39,099 nt of DNA. Origin: Flavobacteriales bacterium (GTDB lineage: Bacteria > Bacteroidota > Bacteroidia > Flavobacteriales_D > Sanyastnellaceae). Numbering within the stretch: the first letter of the stretch is position 1; the number at the start of each line of letters is the position of its first letter. Below are positions 1 to 8,103 of the stretch, piece by piece. The stretch covers positions 1-39,099 of the forward strand of contig JADHLY010000016.1 of the NCBI GenBank assembly GCA_016780385.1, read 5' to 3'. The notes beneath the pieces are model-generated. The model had not been told where the DNA came from, made no database searches, and saw only the letters and a list, made by a program, of their open reading frames with translations. Position numbers and translations under genes: made by a program.

Positions 1-2
1 GC

Positions 3-1181
3 CACCGGAAGACCTACATCGGTGCGATGCCCGGACGCATCATCCAAAACCTCAAGAAGTCGGGAACGTCCAATCCGCTTTTCGTCTTGGACGAAATCGA
101 CAAATTGAGCCGCGACCTCCATGGCGACCCTTCATCGGCCATGTTAGAAGTATTGGATCCAGAGCAAAACAGCACCTTTTACGACAACTACCTCGAGCTG
201 GATTACGACTTGTCCAAGGTGATGTTTCTCGCTACGTCCAACTCGCTGGCCACCATTCAGCCCGCCCTGCGAGACCGCATGGAAATCATCGAGGTCACGG
301 GATATACGGTGGAAGAAAAAGTCCAGATTGCCAAACGCCACCTGATCAAGAAGCACGTGGCTGAGACGGGGATTACCGCGGACCAGATCGAGATTCCAGA
401 CGCCACCCTCGAAAAAATCTGCGCAGAGTACACCAATGAAAGTGGCGTGCGGGGACTGGACAAGCGCATCGCCAAAGTAGTGCGGCACCGCGCAGTCCAA
501 ATCGCCATGGACGTCGATCACGACACCATCATCGCCCCTGCTGAACTCGTGGACATCTTGGGGCCCTCTCACGAAAAGGAACGCTACGAAGGCAACGACG
601 TCGCTGGCGTGGTCACTGGGCTCGCATGGACACCGGCAGGGGGTGACATCCTCTTTATCGAAACCAGCATCGTCAAAGGCAAGGGCAAACTGACCTTGAC
701 GGGCAACCTCGGTGATGTCATGAAGGAAAGTGCGGTGATCGCATTGCAATACCTCAAAGCCCATGCAGAAACGCTGAACCTTGACCCCAAAGTGTTTGAC
801 ACTTGGGACGTCCATGTGCACGTGCCAGCCGGTGCCATCCCCAAAGACGGCCCATCCGCAGGAATCACCATGCTCACGGCCTTGGCTTCCATCTTCACCC
901 AAAGGAAGGTTCGGAAATTCCTGGCCATGACGGGCGAGATCACATTGCGTGGACAAGTGCTTCCTGTGGGGGGCATCAAGGAGAAAATCCTCGCCGCGCG
1001 CCGGGCCGGCATCAAGGAAATCGTCCTCTGCGAGGCCAACCGCAAACATGTGGAAGACATCCAGGCACGATATATCAAAGGACTGCGTTTCCACTACGTG
1101 AATACCATGACGGAAGTGGTCGAACGGGCCCTGCTCAAGGAGAAGGTCGACGACCCCAAACAGATCACCACTGGCAAATGA
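3..1181 (+). CDS. lon: ATP-dependent protease Lon (endopeptidase La), C-terminal part; 5' end outside window
   Basis: Cytoplasmic AAA+ serine protease that degrades misfolded and regulatory proteins. The reading frame is already open at base 3 ([11 protein letters not shown]), so the start lies upstream of the window. Visible parts are the Walker B segment FVLDEIDK, the AAA+ small domain, and the whole Ser-Lys protease domain. The catalytic Ser is in KDGPSAGIT (codon 855-857) and the catalytic Lys is the second Lys of GGIKEK (codon 984-986). Their 43-residue spacing equals that of E. coli Lon Ser679/Lys722. The stop overlaps the start of porQ as ATGA, so the two are probably translationally coupled. 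Identification is secure; only length and promoter are unknown. Confidence 0.97.
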   Translation, partial: HRKTYIGAMPGRIIQNLKKSGTSNPLFVLDEIDKLSRDLHGDPSSAMLEVLDPEQNSTFYDNYLELDYDLSKVMFLATSNSLATIQPALRDRMEIIEVTGYTVEEKVQIAKRHLIKKHVAETGITADQIEIPDATLEKICAEYTNESGVRGLDKRIAKVVRHRAVQIAMDVDHDTIIAPAELVDILGPSHEKERYEGNDVAGVVTGLAWTPAGGDILFIETSIVKGKGKLTLTGNLGDVMKESAVIALQYLKAHAETLNLDPKVFDTWDVHVHVPAGAIPKDGPSAGITMLTALASIFTQRKVRKFLAMTGEITLRGQVLPVGGIKEKILAARRAGIKEIVLCEANRKHVEDIQARYIKGLRFHYVNTMTEVVERALLKEKVDDPKQITTGK

Positions 1182-2224
1182 TTTCTGGGCATCCCCGCAG
1201 TTCAGCGTTTTGGCTCTCGGGCCTGCTCCTGTTGACCACCCAATGGGTCACGGGACAATCCGTGCCACGGCCTGGATTGATGGACCTGCCCCTTTCTGCC
1301 CGTTTTGCAGGATCTGCTGAAAGCATGGGGGCTCCATTGAACGCCACTTTGGGAGATGCATTGGGACAGGCGTCATTGTTGGACTCCACCCATGCGGGCC
1401 AACTGCACTTTGCGTACGTGGATTATTTCGCCGGGACGGCCATGGCATCGGCCCTCTTCGTCAGGCGGCCTGAAGCGCGCAAATGGGTGTGGCACACCGG
1501 CCTTCGAAATTTGGGGTATGGCAGCTTCACTGGACGCGACCCTGTCGGGGTTGAAACCGGCAGTTTTACTGCCGCGGATGTGGCGTGGGTGAGTGGAATC
1601 AGTATTCCCCTCGATTCGAACCTCACGGTGGCCGCCACAATGTGGATTGGACAGAGCAGCTTGGCTGAACGCCGTTCAGTCTTTGGCCAGACGGACTTCT
1701 CGGCCAACTATTTCCGACGCGATCGAAAACTCAGGGTGGCGGCCCACTGGCGGCCATGGGGCGGCATGCGAACACTGAATTCGGCAGGGACAGATGGCCG
1801 ATTTGACCCCGACCTCCGGTTGTCAGTCACCAAGGGGTTCGACAATGCGCCTTTCATTCTCTATTCCACTTACGATGAAATGCAGGAGTGGGACTTGGCG
1901 CCGGAAGGCTACTATGACGATACCATCGACCCCCTGACGGGTGATACCGTCGCCAATGGGACTTGGGCTTTTGGCGATCGGTTGTTGCGTCACCTCGCAC
2001 TCGGAGCCGGCCTCAACCTCGGTGAAAACCTGGGCTTTCGATTTGGCTATCACCACCGCCGGCGTCAGGAATTGAGACTGGCCAATGCACCGGGAACTGC
2101 AGGCTTTGCTTGGGGCATTGACTTCAAGGTGCGTCGCTTTCAACTCGCCTTTGCGCGCAACACCTATCACACGGCAGGCGCCTCCACCCACCTCAGCATT
2201 CGAACCCGGCTGACCGACCGATGA
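1178..2224 (+). CDS. porQ: Type IX secretion system protein PorQ
   Basis: About 348 residues. In the type IX system PorQ is an outer-membrane protein of the attachment complex with PorU, PorV and PorZ, which processes and anchors cargo bearing C-terminal sorting domains. The chosen ATG overlaps the lon stop by four bases (ATGA) and gives a clean signal peptide ([16 protein letters not shown]). The open frame reaches further upstream, but that part lies inside lon. The mature part shows PorQ-like features: an N-terminal LPLSARFAG segment, [19 protein letters not shown], and a C-terminal series of amphipathic beta-strands typical of a barrel. The cargo protease at 27.8-29.5 kb carries a matching sorting domain. 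The lon-porQ-cmk order, remembered from other Bacteroidota, supports the call. Confidence 0.85.
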   Translation: MISGHPRSSAFWLSGLLLLTTQWVTGQSVPRPGLMDLPLSARFAGSAESMGAPLNATLGDALGQASLLDSTHAGQLHFAYVDYFAGTAMASALFVRRPEARKWVWHTGLRNLGYGSFTGRDPVGVETGSFTAADVAWVSGISIPLDSNLTVAATMWIGQSSLAERRSVFGQTDFSANYFRRDRKLRVAAHWRPWGGMRTLNSAGTDGRFDPDLRLSVTKGFDNAPFILYSTYDEMQEWDLAPEGYYDDTIDPLTGDTVANGTWAFGDRLLRHLALGAGLNLGENLGFRFGYHHRRRQELRLANAPGTAGFAWGIDFKVRRFQLAFARNTYHTAGASTHLSIRTRLTDR

Positions 2225-2240
2225 GGTCGTCCGCCATTGC

Positions 2241-2248
2241 TAACTTCG
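2241..2248 (+). promoter_or_regulatory. Candidate -7 promoter box upstream of cmk
   Basis: TAACTTCG matches the Bacteroidota -7 consensus TAnnTTTG except for one C. It lies in the 52-base porQ-cmk gap, 28 bases before the cmk ATG. No convincing -33 TTTG is seen about 19 bases upstream, so this is a weak secondary promoter inside the operon at best. Confidence 0.35.
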
Positions 2249-2276
2249 AACAGGCTAAACACCGACCCATTGCGCC

Positions 2277-2969
2277 ATGAAACGGATCAGCATCGCCATC
2301 GACGGACTCAGCGCTTCTGGGAAGAGTACATTGGCACAGGGATTGGCCAAGGCTTTGAACTACCTGTACATCGATACAGGTGCCATGTACCGCGCGGTAA
2401 CCTTGTTTGCCTTGCGTGAGAAGCTGATCGACCACGACGGAAGCCTCGATGAACCGGCCATGCGCGAAGCCCTTTCCCGTGTCTACCTGACGTTTCGGTT
2501 CAACCCTGGTTCTGGCAGAAGTGAAATCTGTCTGAACAGCCGCAACGTCGAAAAAGAGATTCGGAGCCACGAAGTTTCGCGGCACGTCAGTGTGATCGCC
2601 AAAATGCCTGAGGTCCGCGATAAATTGGTGCTAGCCCAACGGCGCATGGGAGAAGTAGGGGGTGTCGTCATGGATGGCCGCGACATCGGTACCGTCGTGC
2701 TGCCCGATGCCGAAGTCAAATTCTACATGACGGCGAGCATCGAGGCCCGGGGGCAAAGGCGCCACGCCGAGCTTGTCCGCCGAGGCCGCACTGTTCCCTT
2801 GGAAGAAGTGGTGGCCAACCTCCAAGAGCGCGACCGCATCGACAGCACCCGGGAGCACAGCCCCCTCATGCAAGCCGAAGATGCGATTGTCATCGACAAC
2901 AGCGACCTCTCCATCGAGCAGCAGTTTGACCACATGATGGCCTGCGTGCAGCAAGTCCTCGATGCGTAA
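2277..2969 (+). CDS. cmk: (d)CMP kinase (cytidylate kinase)
   Basis: Phosphorylates CMP and dCMP with ATP to the diphosphates in pyrimidine salvage and nucleotide supply; cytoplasmic. 230 residues, the usual size. The N-terminus has the P-loop AIDGLSASGKST, followed by YIDTGAMYRA (substrate site) and later VVMDGRDIGTVV and the LID region with RDRIDSTRE. It is third in the lon-porQ-cmk run. Its last eight bases overlap the start of the following lipoprotein gene, which suggests coupled translation. Secure. Confidence 0.96.
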   Translation: MKRISIAIDGLSASGKSTLAQGLAKALNYLYIDTGAMYRAVTLFALREKLIDHDGSLDEPAMREALSRVYLTFRFNPGSGRSEICLNSRNVEKEIRSHEVSRHVSVIAKMPEVRDKLVLAQRRMGEVGGVVMDGRDIGTVVLPDAEVKFYMTASIEARGQRRHAELVRRGRTVPLEEVVANLQERDRIDSTREHSPLMQAEDAIVIDNSDLSIEQQFDHMMACVQQVLDA

Positions 2970-5931
2970 GGGTTGCACATGGGGCGCTTTGCTGCTGGCC
3001 CCGGTTCTGTTGAGCTGTCAGGTGGGCGATGCCCAGTCGGACACGGAAATGCCCGTGCGTCCCGCCTTTCTCACCGGGGAACCTGCCGCATTGTTGGCGG
3101 CCATGGACAGCATGACCATTCGAGAAAAGGTCGGACAGATCATGATGGTCCCGCTGTATTCGAAACCCGGCGAACCGGAGTCTGCCGAAGAGGTACAAGC
3201 CGCCATTGAACAGTGGGGCATTGGCGGGGTAATCGCCATGCAAGGCGATACGGCCACAACCCGATACAACCTCACCAAACTGGACAGTGTGGCCCAAAAG
3301 CGCAGCGGATTCAGGCTACTGACGGCGATGGACGCCGAGTGGGGTGCCGGGATGCGGCTGCCCGACGGCATCACATTTCCCAAAGCCATGGCGCTCGGAG
3401 CGACTGAGCAAGAAGACCTCATCAGACAGGCCGGTCGGGCCGCCGGCATCGAACTGCGGCGTCTTGGAGTTGGGATTGACTTCGCGCCTGTGGCCGATGT
3501 GAACAGCAATCCTGACAACCCCGTCATTGGCAACCGCTCTTTTGGGTCCCGCCCGGAATTGGTTGGGGTACTGTCAGCCGCCTGGGCTGACGGATTGCGC
3601 GACGCTGGCGTCATGTCCGTTGGCAAGCATTTTCCGGGCCATGGAGATGCCGACCTCGACTCCCACCTCGCCTTGCCTGTGATTTCTTCCGACAGCGCAA
3701 CCTTGGCCTCTACGGAACTTCCGCCCTTTAGAACTTTGATCCACAGGGGCGTTGACGGCATCATGACCGCGCACCTCGATGTGCCTGCATTGGACAGCAT
3801 CACCGGCCTGCCCACTTCGCTGTCGCCCATGGTGATCCGCGACCTGCTGTTGGACTCACTGGGCTTTGAAGGCCTGGTCTTTACAGACGCGCTGAGCATG
3901 GCTGGTGTGGCTGATCCCGTCCCCCCCGGAGTGCGGGAAGTAGCGGCACTCAATGCGGGCAATGATGTGTTGTTGTTCCCCTCCGAACCTGCGTTGGTGC
4001 TGGACAGCATCAGCGCTGCATTGCGCAGGGGCGAACTCGATACAAACCGGATCAACGAGGCCTGTTTGAAGGTGTTGCTCGCCAAACAATGGACCTCGGA
4101 GCCGCCGTCCAATCCGACCTCTATCCCCAGCCTCCGCAGTGTGCAGGAACGCATCCGGGCCCACATGTTGGTGCGACTGGGCACGGATAAGAAACTGGAG
4201 TACGGTGCCAAAACCGCTCTGGTGATTGTAGGAAATCGGGGCAAGGCTGCAGCGAACCGGCTCGCATTGACCTTTCCGAAATTGACCGTTGTGCGCCTGC
4301 CCAAAGGCGACATATCCGATGCGGATCATCAGCGCATCGCAGGAGCGGTCAACGGCATGGACCAAGTGGTGGTGGCCTTTATCGATGAAAGCAACCGCCC
4401 CAGCCGCCGATACGGTCTGCCGCGTGGCGCAAATGGGCTGCTTGATGCCTTGAGCCAAGACGGACGGACGTTGTTTGTCACGCTGTTTACCAGTCCTTAT
4501 GCGCTCAACTACCTGACACCCTCCGCCCAGCGCGAATGGCTGGTGGCCCATCACGAGGATGATATGACGCAAGTGGCGGCCATGGCCGCCTGGTGCGGCG
4601 AGGGAGATGCGCTCGGCTTCCTGCCCGTCGGGGTGGGTGGTTGGCAGGCTGGAGAAGGGAACCCCACCAAGGCCCAACGCCTCCCCCGGGCCGCCCCGGA
4701 TGATGGATGGACGGCGATGGGAGTGCGCTTGGACAGCTTGGCGGCCGCCGCCATTGAACTGGCTTCTACGCCCGGCATGCGCATCATGGTGGTCGCCGAT
4801 GACTCCGTGCGTTACGACGGTGCCCATGGTCATTTGGGTGACTCGGCGCATACTGCTGTGCAGCGAAACCACATATACGACCTCGCCTCCATCACCAAAG
4901 TGGCCACCTCTACCCTACTCACCATGATGGCGGTAGAGCAGGGCCTGTTGGACCTCGATGCCCCATTGTCCTCTTTGCTCCCCAAACGCGAAGGGGCTCC
5001 CCTGAACGCCACCCTGGGTGCGCGTACAGTCCGGGACCTTTTGGCCCACCGCTCTGGCTTACCGGCATGGATCCCGTTCTACCTGGACCTGATGGCGCAC
5101 GAAGATTCTGTCGGAGGTGTACTCAGCACCACGACTGAAGCGGGATGGATCTCGCTCTGTGAAGGCAAGTGCATGCACCCCATGTGGTGCGACTCCATCG
5201 CGCGTACCATTCGTGAGATTGAGCCCAAGGCTCCCGGTCAATACCGCTACAGCGATCTCGGATACTACCTCCTCAAGGACATCCTCGAGTGGCGGTGGGG
5301 CCGTCCGCTGCAGCAATTGGCTGACAGCTTGATCCACCGCCCACTTGGGCTTCAAAATATGGGGTACCTCCCCTTGGAGTGGTCTTGCCTGGCGGACATC
5401 GCGCCCACAGAAAATGACACCGTGTTTCGGCAAGCTTTTGTCCATGGTACGGTCCACGATCCCGGCGCCGCCATGCTGGGCGGGGTAGCGGGTCACGCGG
5501 GCTTGTTTTCCGACGCCCACGACCTCGCCGTCCTGATGGAAACGATGCGCTCGGGCGGCATTTGGAAAGGCCACCGATTGGTGCAACCGGAAACTGTGGC
5601 GCGCTTCACCCAACGTGCCTTCCCCGACGAAGAGAACCGCCGCGGTTTGGGGTGGGACAAGCCGGGGCTTGAACCCGATACGGGGGCAAGTGGCAACGCA
5701 GGATCCTGGGAAAGTTTCGGACACAGCGGATTCACAGGCACCTTGGCTTGGACAGATCCAGAGGCCGGTTGGACGGTGATCATTCTGGGCAACCGCATCT
5801 GCCCGGACGCAGAGAACCGCACTTACATCGATGAAGACATTCGGACCAAAGCCTTGTCCATCGTCCAAGATGCGGTCGGCAGCCCTTCGCGTTTTACTGC
5901 CGCAGAACATCTTCAGGGAAGCGGACATTAA
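2962..5931 (+). CDS. Lipoprotein fusion of a GH3 (NagZ-like) glycosidase and a beta-lactamase-fold serine hydrolase
   Basis: 989 residues. A lipoprotein signal peptide ends in LLSC (Cys19). Residues about 45-375 form a glycoside hydrolase family 3 domain with NagZ signatures: KHFPGHGD (222-229), the Asp-Ser-His acid/base dyad (D233, H235), and the nucleophile Asp309 in VFTDAL. A linker follows. Residues about 590-975 form a beta-lactamase/penicillin-binding-like hydrolase with SxxK (S643-ITK), YSD (763-765) and an HSG triad motif (921-923). It probably acts at the periplasmic face on muropeptides or wall-derived beta-N-acetylhexosaminides; substrate specificity is inferred. The start overlaps cmk by eight bases, and bshA follows nine bases after the stop. 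All catalytic residues I can place are intact. Confidence 0.9.
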   Translation: MRKGCTWGALLLAPVLLSCQVGDAQSDTEMPVRPAFLTGEPAALLAAMDSMTIREKVGQIMMVPLYSKPGEPESAEEVQAAIEQWGIGGVIAMQGDTATTRYNLTKLDSVAQKRSGFRLLTAMDAEWGAGMRLPDGITFPKAMALGATEQEDLIRQAGRAAGIELRRLGVGIDFAPVADVNSNPDNPVIGNRSFGSRPELVGVLSAAWADGLRDAGVMSVGKHFPGHGDADLDSHLALPVISSDSATLASTELPPFRTLIHRGVDGIMTAHLDVPALDSITGLPTSLSPMVIRDLLLDSLGFEGLVFTDALSMAGVADPVPPGVREVAALNAGNDVLLFPSEPALVLDSISAALRRGELDTNRINEACLKVLLAKQWTSEPPSNPTSIPSLRSVQERIRAHMLVRLGTDKKLEYGAKTALVIVGNRGKAAANRLALTFPKLTVVRLPKGDISDADHQRIAGAVNGMDQVVVAFIDESNRPSRRYGLPRGANGLLDALSQDGRTLFVTLFTSPYALNYLTPSAQREWLVAHHEDDMTQVAAMAAWCGEGDALGFLPVGVGGWQAGEGNPTKAQRLPRAAPDDGWTAMGVRLDSLAAAAIELASTPGMRIMVVADDSVRYDGAHGHLGDSAHTAVQRNHIYDLASITKVATSTLLTMMAVEQGLLDLDAPLSSLLPKREGAPLNATLGARTVRDLLAHRSGLPAWIPFYLDLMAHEDSVGGVLSTTTEAGWISLCEGKCMHPMWCDSIARTIREIEPKAPGQYRYSDLGYYLLKDILEWRWGRPLQQLADSLIHRPLGLQNMGYLPLEWSCLADIAPTENDTVFRQAFVHGTVHDPGAAMLGGVAGHAGLFSDAHDLAVLMETMRSGGIWKGHRLVQPETVARFTQRAFPDEENRRGLGWDKPGLEPDTGASGNAGSWESFGHSGFTGTLAWTDPEAGWTVIILGNRICPDAENRTYIDEDIRTKALSIVQDAVGSPSRFTAAEHLQGSGH

Positions 5932-5940
5932 AAGAAAGAG

Positions 5941-7071
5941 ATGAGGATTGGTATGGTGTGTTATCCCACCTTTGGTGGAAGTGGCGTGGTGGCCACAGAG
6001 CTGGGCAAGGCTTTGGCTGCGCAGGGCCATGAGGTGCACTTCATCACGTATGATCAGCCGGTACGGCTGGGAAGCTTTCGACCCAACGTGTTTTACCACG
6101 AGGTGCAAATCTCTCAGTATCCGTTGTTTGACTACCCGCCCTATGAGCTGGTGCTTGCCTCTAAGATGGTGGAGGTCGTACGTCAACAGAACCTCGATCT
6201 CTTGCACGTGCATTATGCCATACCTCATGCTTCCAGTGCCTACATGGCCAAGCGCATTCTTGCCGAAGAGGGCCGGCACCTCCCCGTGGTGACGACCCTT
6301 CACGGCACCGACATCACCCTCCTTGGCAAGGACCCTGGATTCGAACCCGTCATCTCCTTTGCCATCAACCAAAGTGATGCCGTCACCGCCGTCAGCACAA
6401 GCCTGCGGAGCGACACTTACAAGCTGTTTGGCATCAACAAGGACATTGAGGTCGTTCCCAACTTCATCTGCCCGGACCATTTCGAGTCACTTCAAGGCAA
6501 CGACCGGAGCGAATTCGCACCGGACGGCGAGCCCCTCCTGTGCCACATCTCCAATTTCCGTCCCGTAAAGCGGGTGGTCGATGTCATCCGGACTTTCACC
6601 CGCCTATCGGAGCGCATCCCCGCGAAGCTGCTCATGGTGGGAGACGGCCCCGACCGCTCCGAAGCCGAACGCATGGCGCGCGACAGCGGCATTGAGCAGC
6701 AGGTGTTCTTCTTGGGAAAGCTCAAGAACCCCCTAGAAGCACTGGCCATATCGGACCTGTTCTTGCTCCCTTCAGAGAGCGAAAGCTTTGGCCTCGCCGC
6801 CCTCGAAGCCATGGCCTGTGGTGTCCCCGTCGTGGCCACAGAAGCCGGAGGCCTTCCCGAGGTCATTCGGCACGGCGTCAGTGGAATGCTCGCCCCAGTA
6901 GGTGACGTAGAAAAAATGGCAGACCACGCCGAATTCCTGCTTTCCCCGGCCCATCATGGCCGCTTCAAACAGCAAGCCCTGAAGCGCGCCTCCGCGTTTG
7001 ATTTGCAGCGTGTATTGCCGCAATACCTCCGGATCTATGACGAGGTGATGGCCCCTGAATCCGTCAACTGA
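5941..7071 (+). CDS. bshA: N-acetyl-alpha-D-glucosaminyl L-malate synthase
   Basis: GT4-family glycosyltransferase that joins GlcNAc from UDP-GlcNAc to L-malate, the first step of bacillithiol synthesis; cytoplasmic. 376 residues, usual length. The N-terminus MRIGMVCYPTFGGSGVV is a hallmark of BshA. Other motifs are HVHYAIPHASSAY, TLHGTDITLLG, and the C-terminal nucleotide-sugar site PSESESFGLAALEAM with the E-x7-E arrangement. It lies nine bases after the GH3/beta-lactamase gene and its stop overlaps the next ATG by one base, so it is part of the same operon. No bshB or bshC is present in the window. Confidence 0.95.
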   Translation: MRIGMVCYPTFGGSGVVATELGKALAAQGHEVHFITYDQPVRLGSFRPNVFYHEVQISQYPLFDYPPYELVLASKMVEVVRQQNLDLLHVHYAIPHASSAYMAKRILAEEGRHLPVVTTLHGTDITLLGKDPGFEPVISFAINQSDAVTAVSTSLRSDTYKLFGINKDIEVVPNFICPDHFESLQGNDRSEFAPDGEPLLCHISNFRPVKRVVDVIRTFTRLSERIPAKLLMVGDGPDRSEAERMARDSGIEQQVFFLGKLKNPLEALAISDLFLLPSESESFGLAALEAMACGVPVVATEAGGLPEVIRHGVSGMLAPVGDVEKMADHAEFLLSPAHHGRFKQQALKRASAFDLQRVLPQYLRIYDEVMAPESVN

Positions 7072-7679
7072 TGGGAACAAGAAAGGAAAGGGCCTCCGGG
7101 GACATTGGTGTGCGAATCGGGTTCAATTGGCACGACCGGGGCACAGCCACTGAAAGGCTCGACGTCGAAATCAGCCAAGGAACCACACCAACCAACATGG
7201 CCTTGTTGTCCACCTGGCTGGTGCTCTGGCTTGGCCTGGAGGCCGCTGTACTTTACTTCTGGACACAGGAACCGACGCAGGGAAATGCGGGACTGGGCTA
7301 CGGGATCTACACCGCCTTCTGGGCCTTTTTTGCCTTTAGAATCGGCAAAGTGTGGATGTGGCGGACCCGGGGAAAGGAGATCATCACGGTGGACCGCCGT
7401 GGCATTTCCGTGGCCATGGCGTTTGGCCGACGCGGACTGCCCGATTTCTTTGCCCACGGCGCCTACCAGAAGCTAGAGCGGGTGAAGGAAAACCCTACCC
7501 AGATATTGCGCACGTTCGAAAAGGCCTTCTGGTCCATGGGAGGAGAAACCCTGCAATTCAAGAGCGGCAAGCGGACCATGGTGTTTGGCAAGCAACTCAC
7601 TGAGCGGGATGCCGATGCCCTATTGCGGCTGTTGCGCCCGGCGGCGGAGCGGCTTTCAAAAAAGGTGGAATCAGCTTGA
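7071..7679 (+). CDS. Small two-helix membrane protein of unknown function
   Basis: 202 residues, not recognised as a named family. There is a hydrophilic N-terminus of about 40 residues, two hydrophobic segments (about 43-64 and 75-92), then a soluble C-terminal half of about 105 residues. The C-terminal part alternates short strands (EIITVDRRGISVAM, GGETLQFKSGKR) and ends in a charged helix, which is compatible with a membrane-proximal PH-like small domain; that is inference only. The ATG shares one base with the bshA stop (TGATG), so translation is likely coupled to bshA. The end overlaps aroQ on the other strand by nine bases. Confidence 0.75.
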   Translation: MGTRKERASGDIGVRIGFNWHDRGTATERLDVEISQGTTPTNMALLSTWLVLWLGLEAAVLYFWTQEPTQGNAGLGYGIYTAFWAFFAFRIGKVWMWRTRGKEIITVDRRGISVAMAFGRRGLPDFFAHGAYQKLERVKENPTQILRTFEKAFWSMGGETLQFKSGKRTMVFGKQLTERDADALLRLLRPAAERLSKKVESA

Positions 7680-8096
7680 CGCCAGAGCCCGCAACGCGGC
7701 GGCATACCCCTCCAGACCGAGGCCACAGATGACACCTCGACACACCGGACTCAGCAGGCTCACGTGCCGAAACTCTTCCCTGGCGTAGACATTGGTCACG
7801 TGCACCTCGACAACCGGTGATGTAATGGCCGCAACGGCATCGCGCAAGGCCACAGATGTATGGGTATAGCCCCCCGCATTGAGCACAATACCGCTGGAAC
7901 TAAAACCAATCTCGTGCAGGTGGTCGATCAACTCACCTTCGATATTGGATTGAAAATATGCGATATCTAGCCCGGGGTGTGCCCCGCGCAGACGGTCCAA
8001 GAACGCTTCAAAGGATGTCGCTCCATACTTTTCGGGTTCCCGCTGGCCGAGCAAGTTGAGGTTGGGGCCGTTGACGATGTGATAGGTGTCGTTCAT
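7671..8096 (-). CDS. aroQ: Type II 3-dehydroquinate dehydratase
   Basis: Converts 3-dehydroquinate to 3-dehydroshikimate in the shikimate pathway; cytoplasmic, typically a dodecamer. 141 residues, normal for the class. The family pattern is complete: NGPNLNLLGQREPEKYG with the catalytic Tyr and loop Arg, QSNIEGELIDHLH, LNAGGYTHTSVALRDA, and EVHVTNVYAREEFRHVS with the catalytic His. It lies seven bases after the transporter gene on the same strand, with TAGGAG directly before the ATG, so the two are probably co-transcribed. Its 3' end overlaps the small membrane-protein gene. Confidence 0.96.
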   Translation of the reverse strand: MNDTYHIVNGPNLNLLGQREPEKYGATSFEAFLDRLRGAHPGLDIAYFQSNIEGELIDHLHEIGFSSSGIVLNAGGYTHTSVALRDAVAAITSPVVEVHVTNVYAREEFRHVSLLSPVCRGVICGLGLEGYAAALRALASS

Positions 8097-8103
8097 CTCC
8101 TAC

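Noticed and set aside
3018-4313. 431-codon minus-strand open frame antisense to the GH3 domain
   Set aside because: Ser/Pro/Arg-rich translation without domains, entirely inside a gene with intact catalytic motifs.
5059-6480. 473-codon open frame on the minus strand across the GH3/beta-lactamase and bshA genes
   Set aside because: It spans the junction of two well-identified + strand genes and shows no family motif; GC-rich codon use commonly leaves the antisense frame open.
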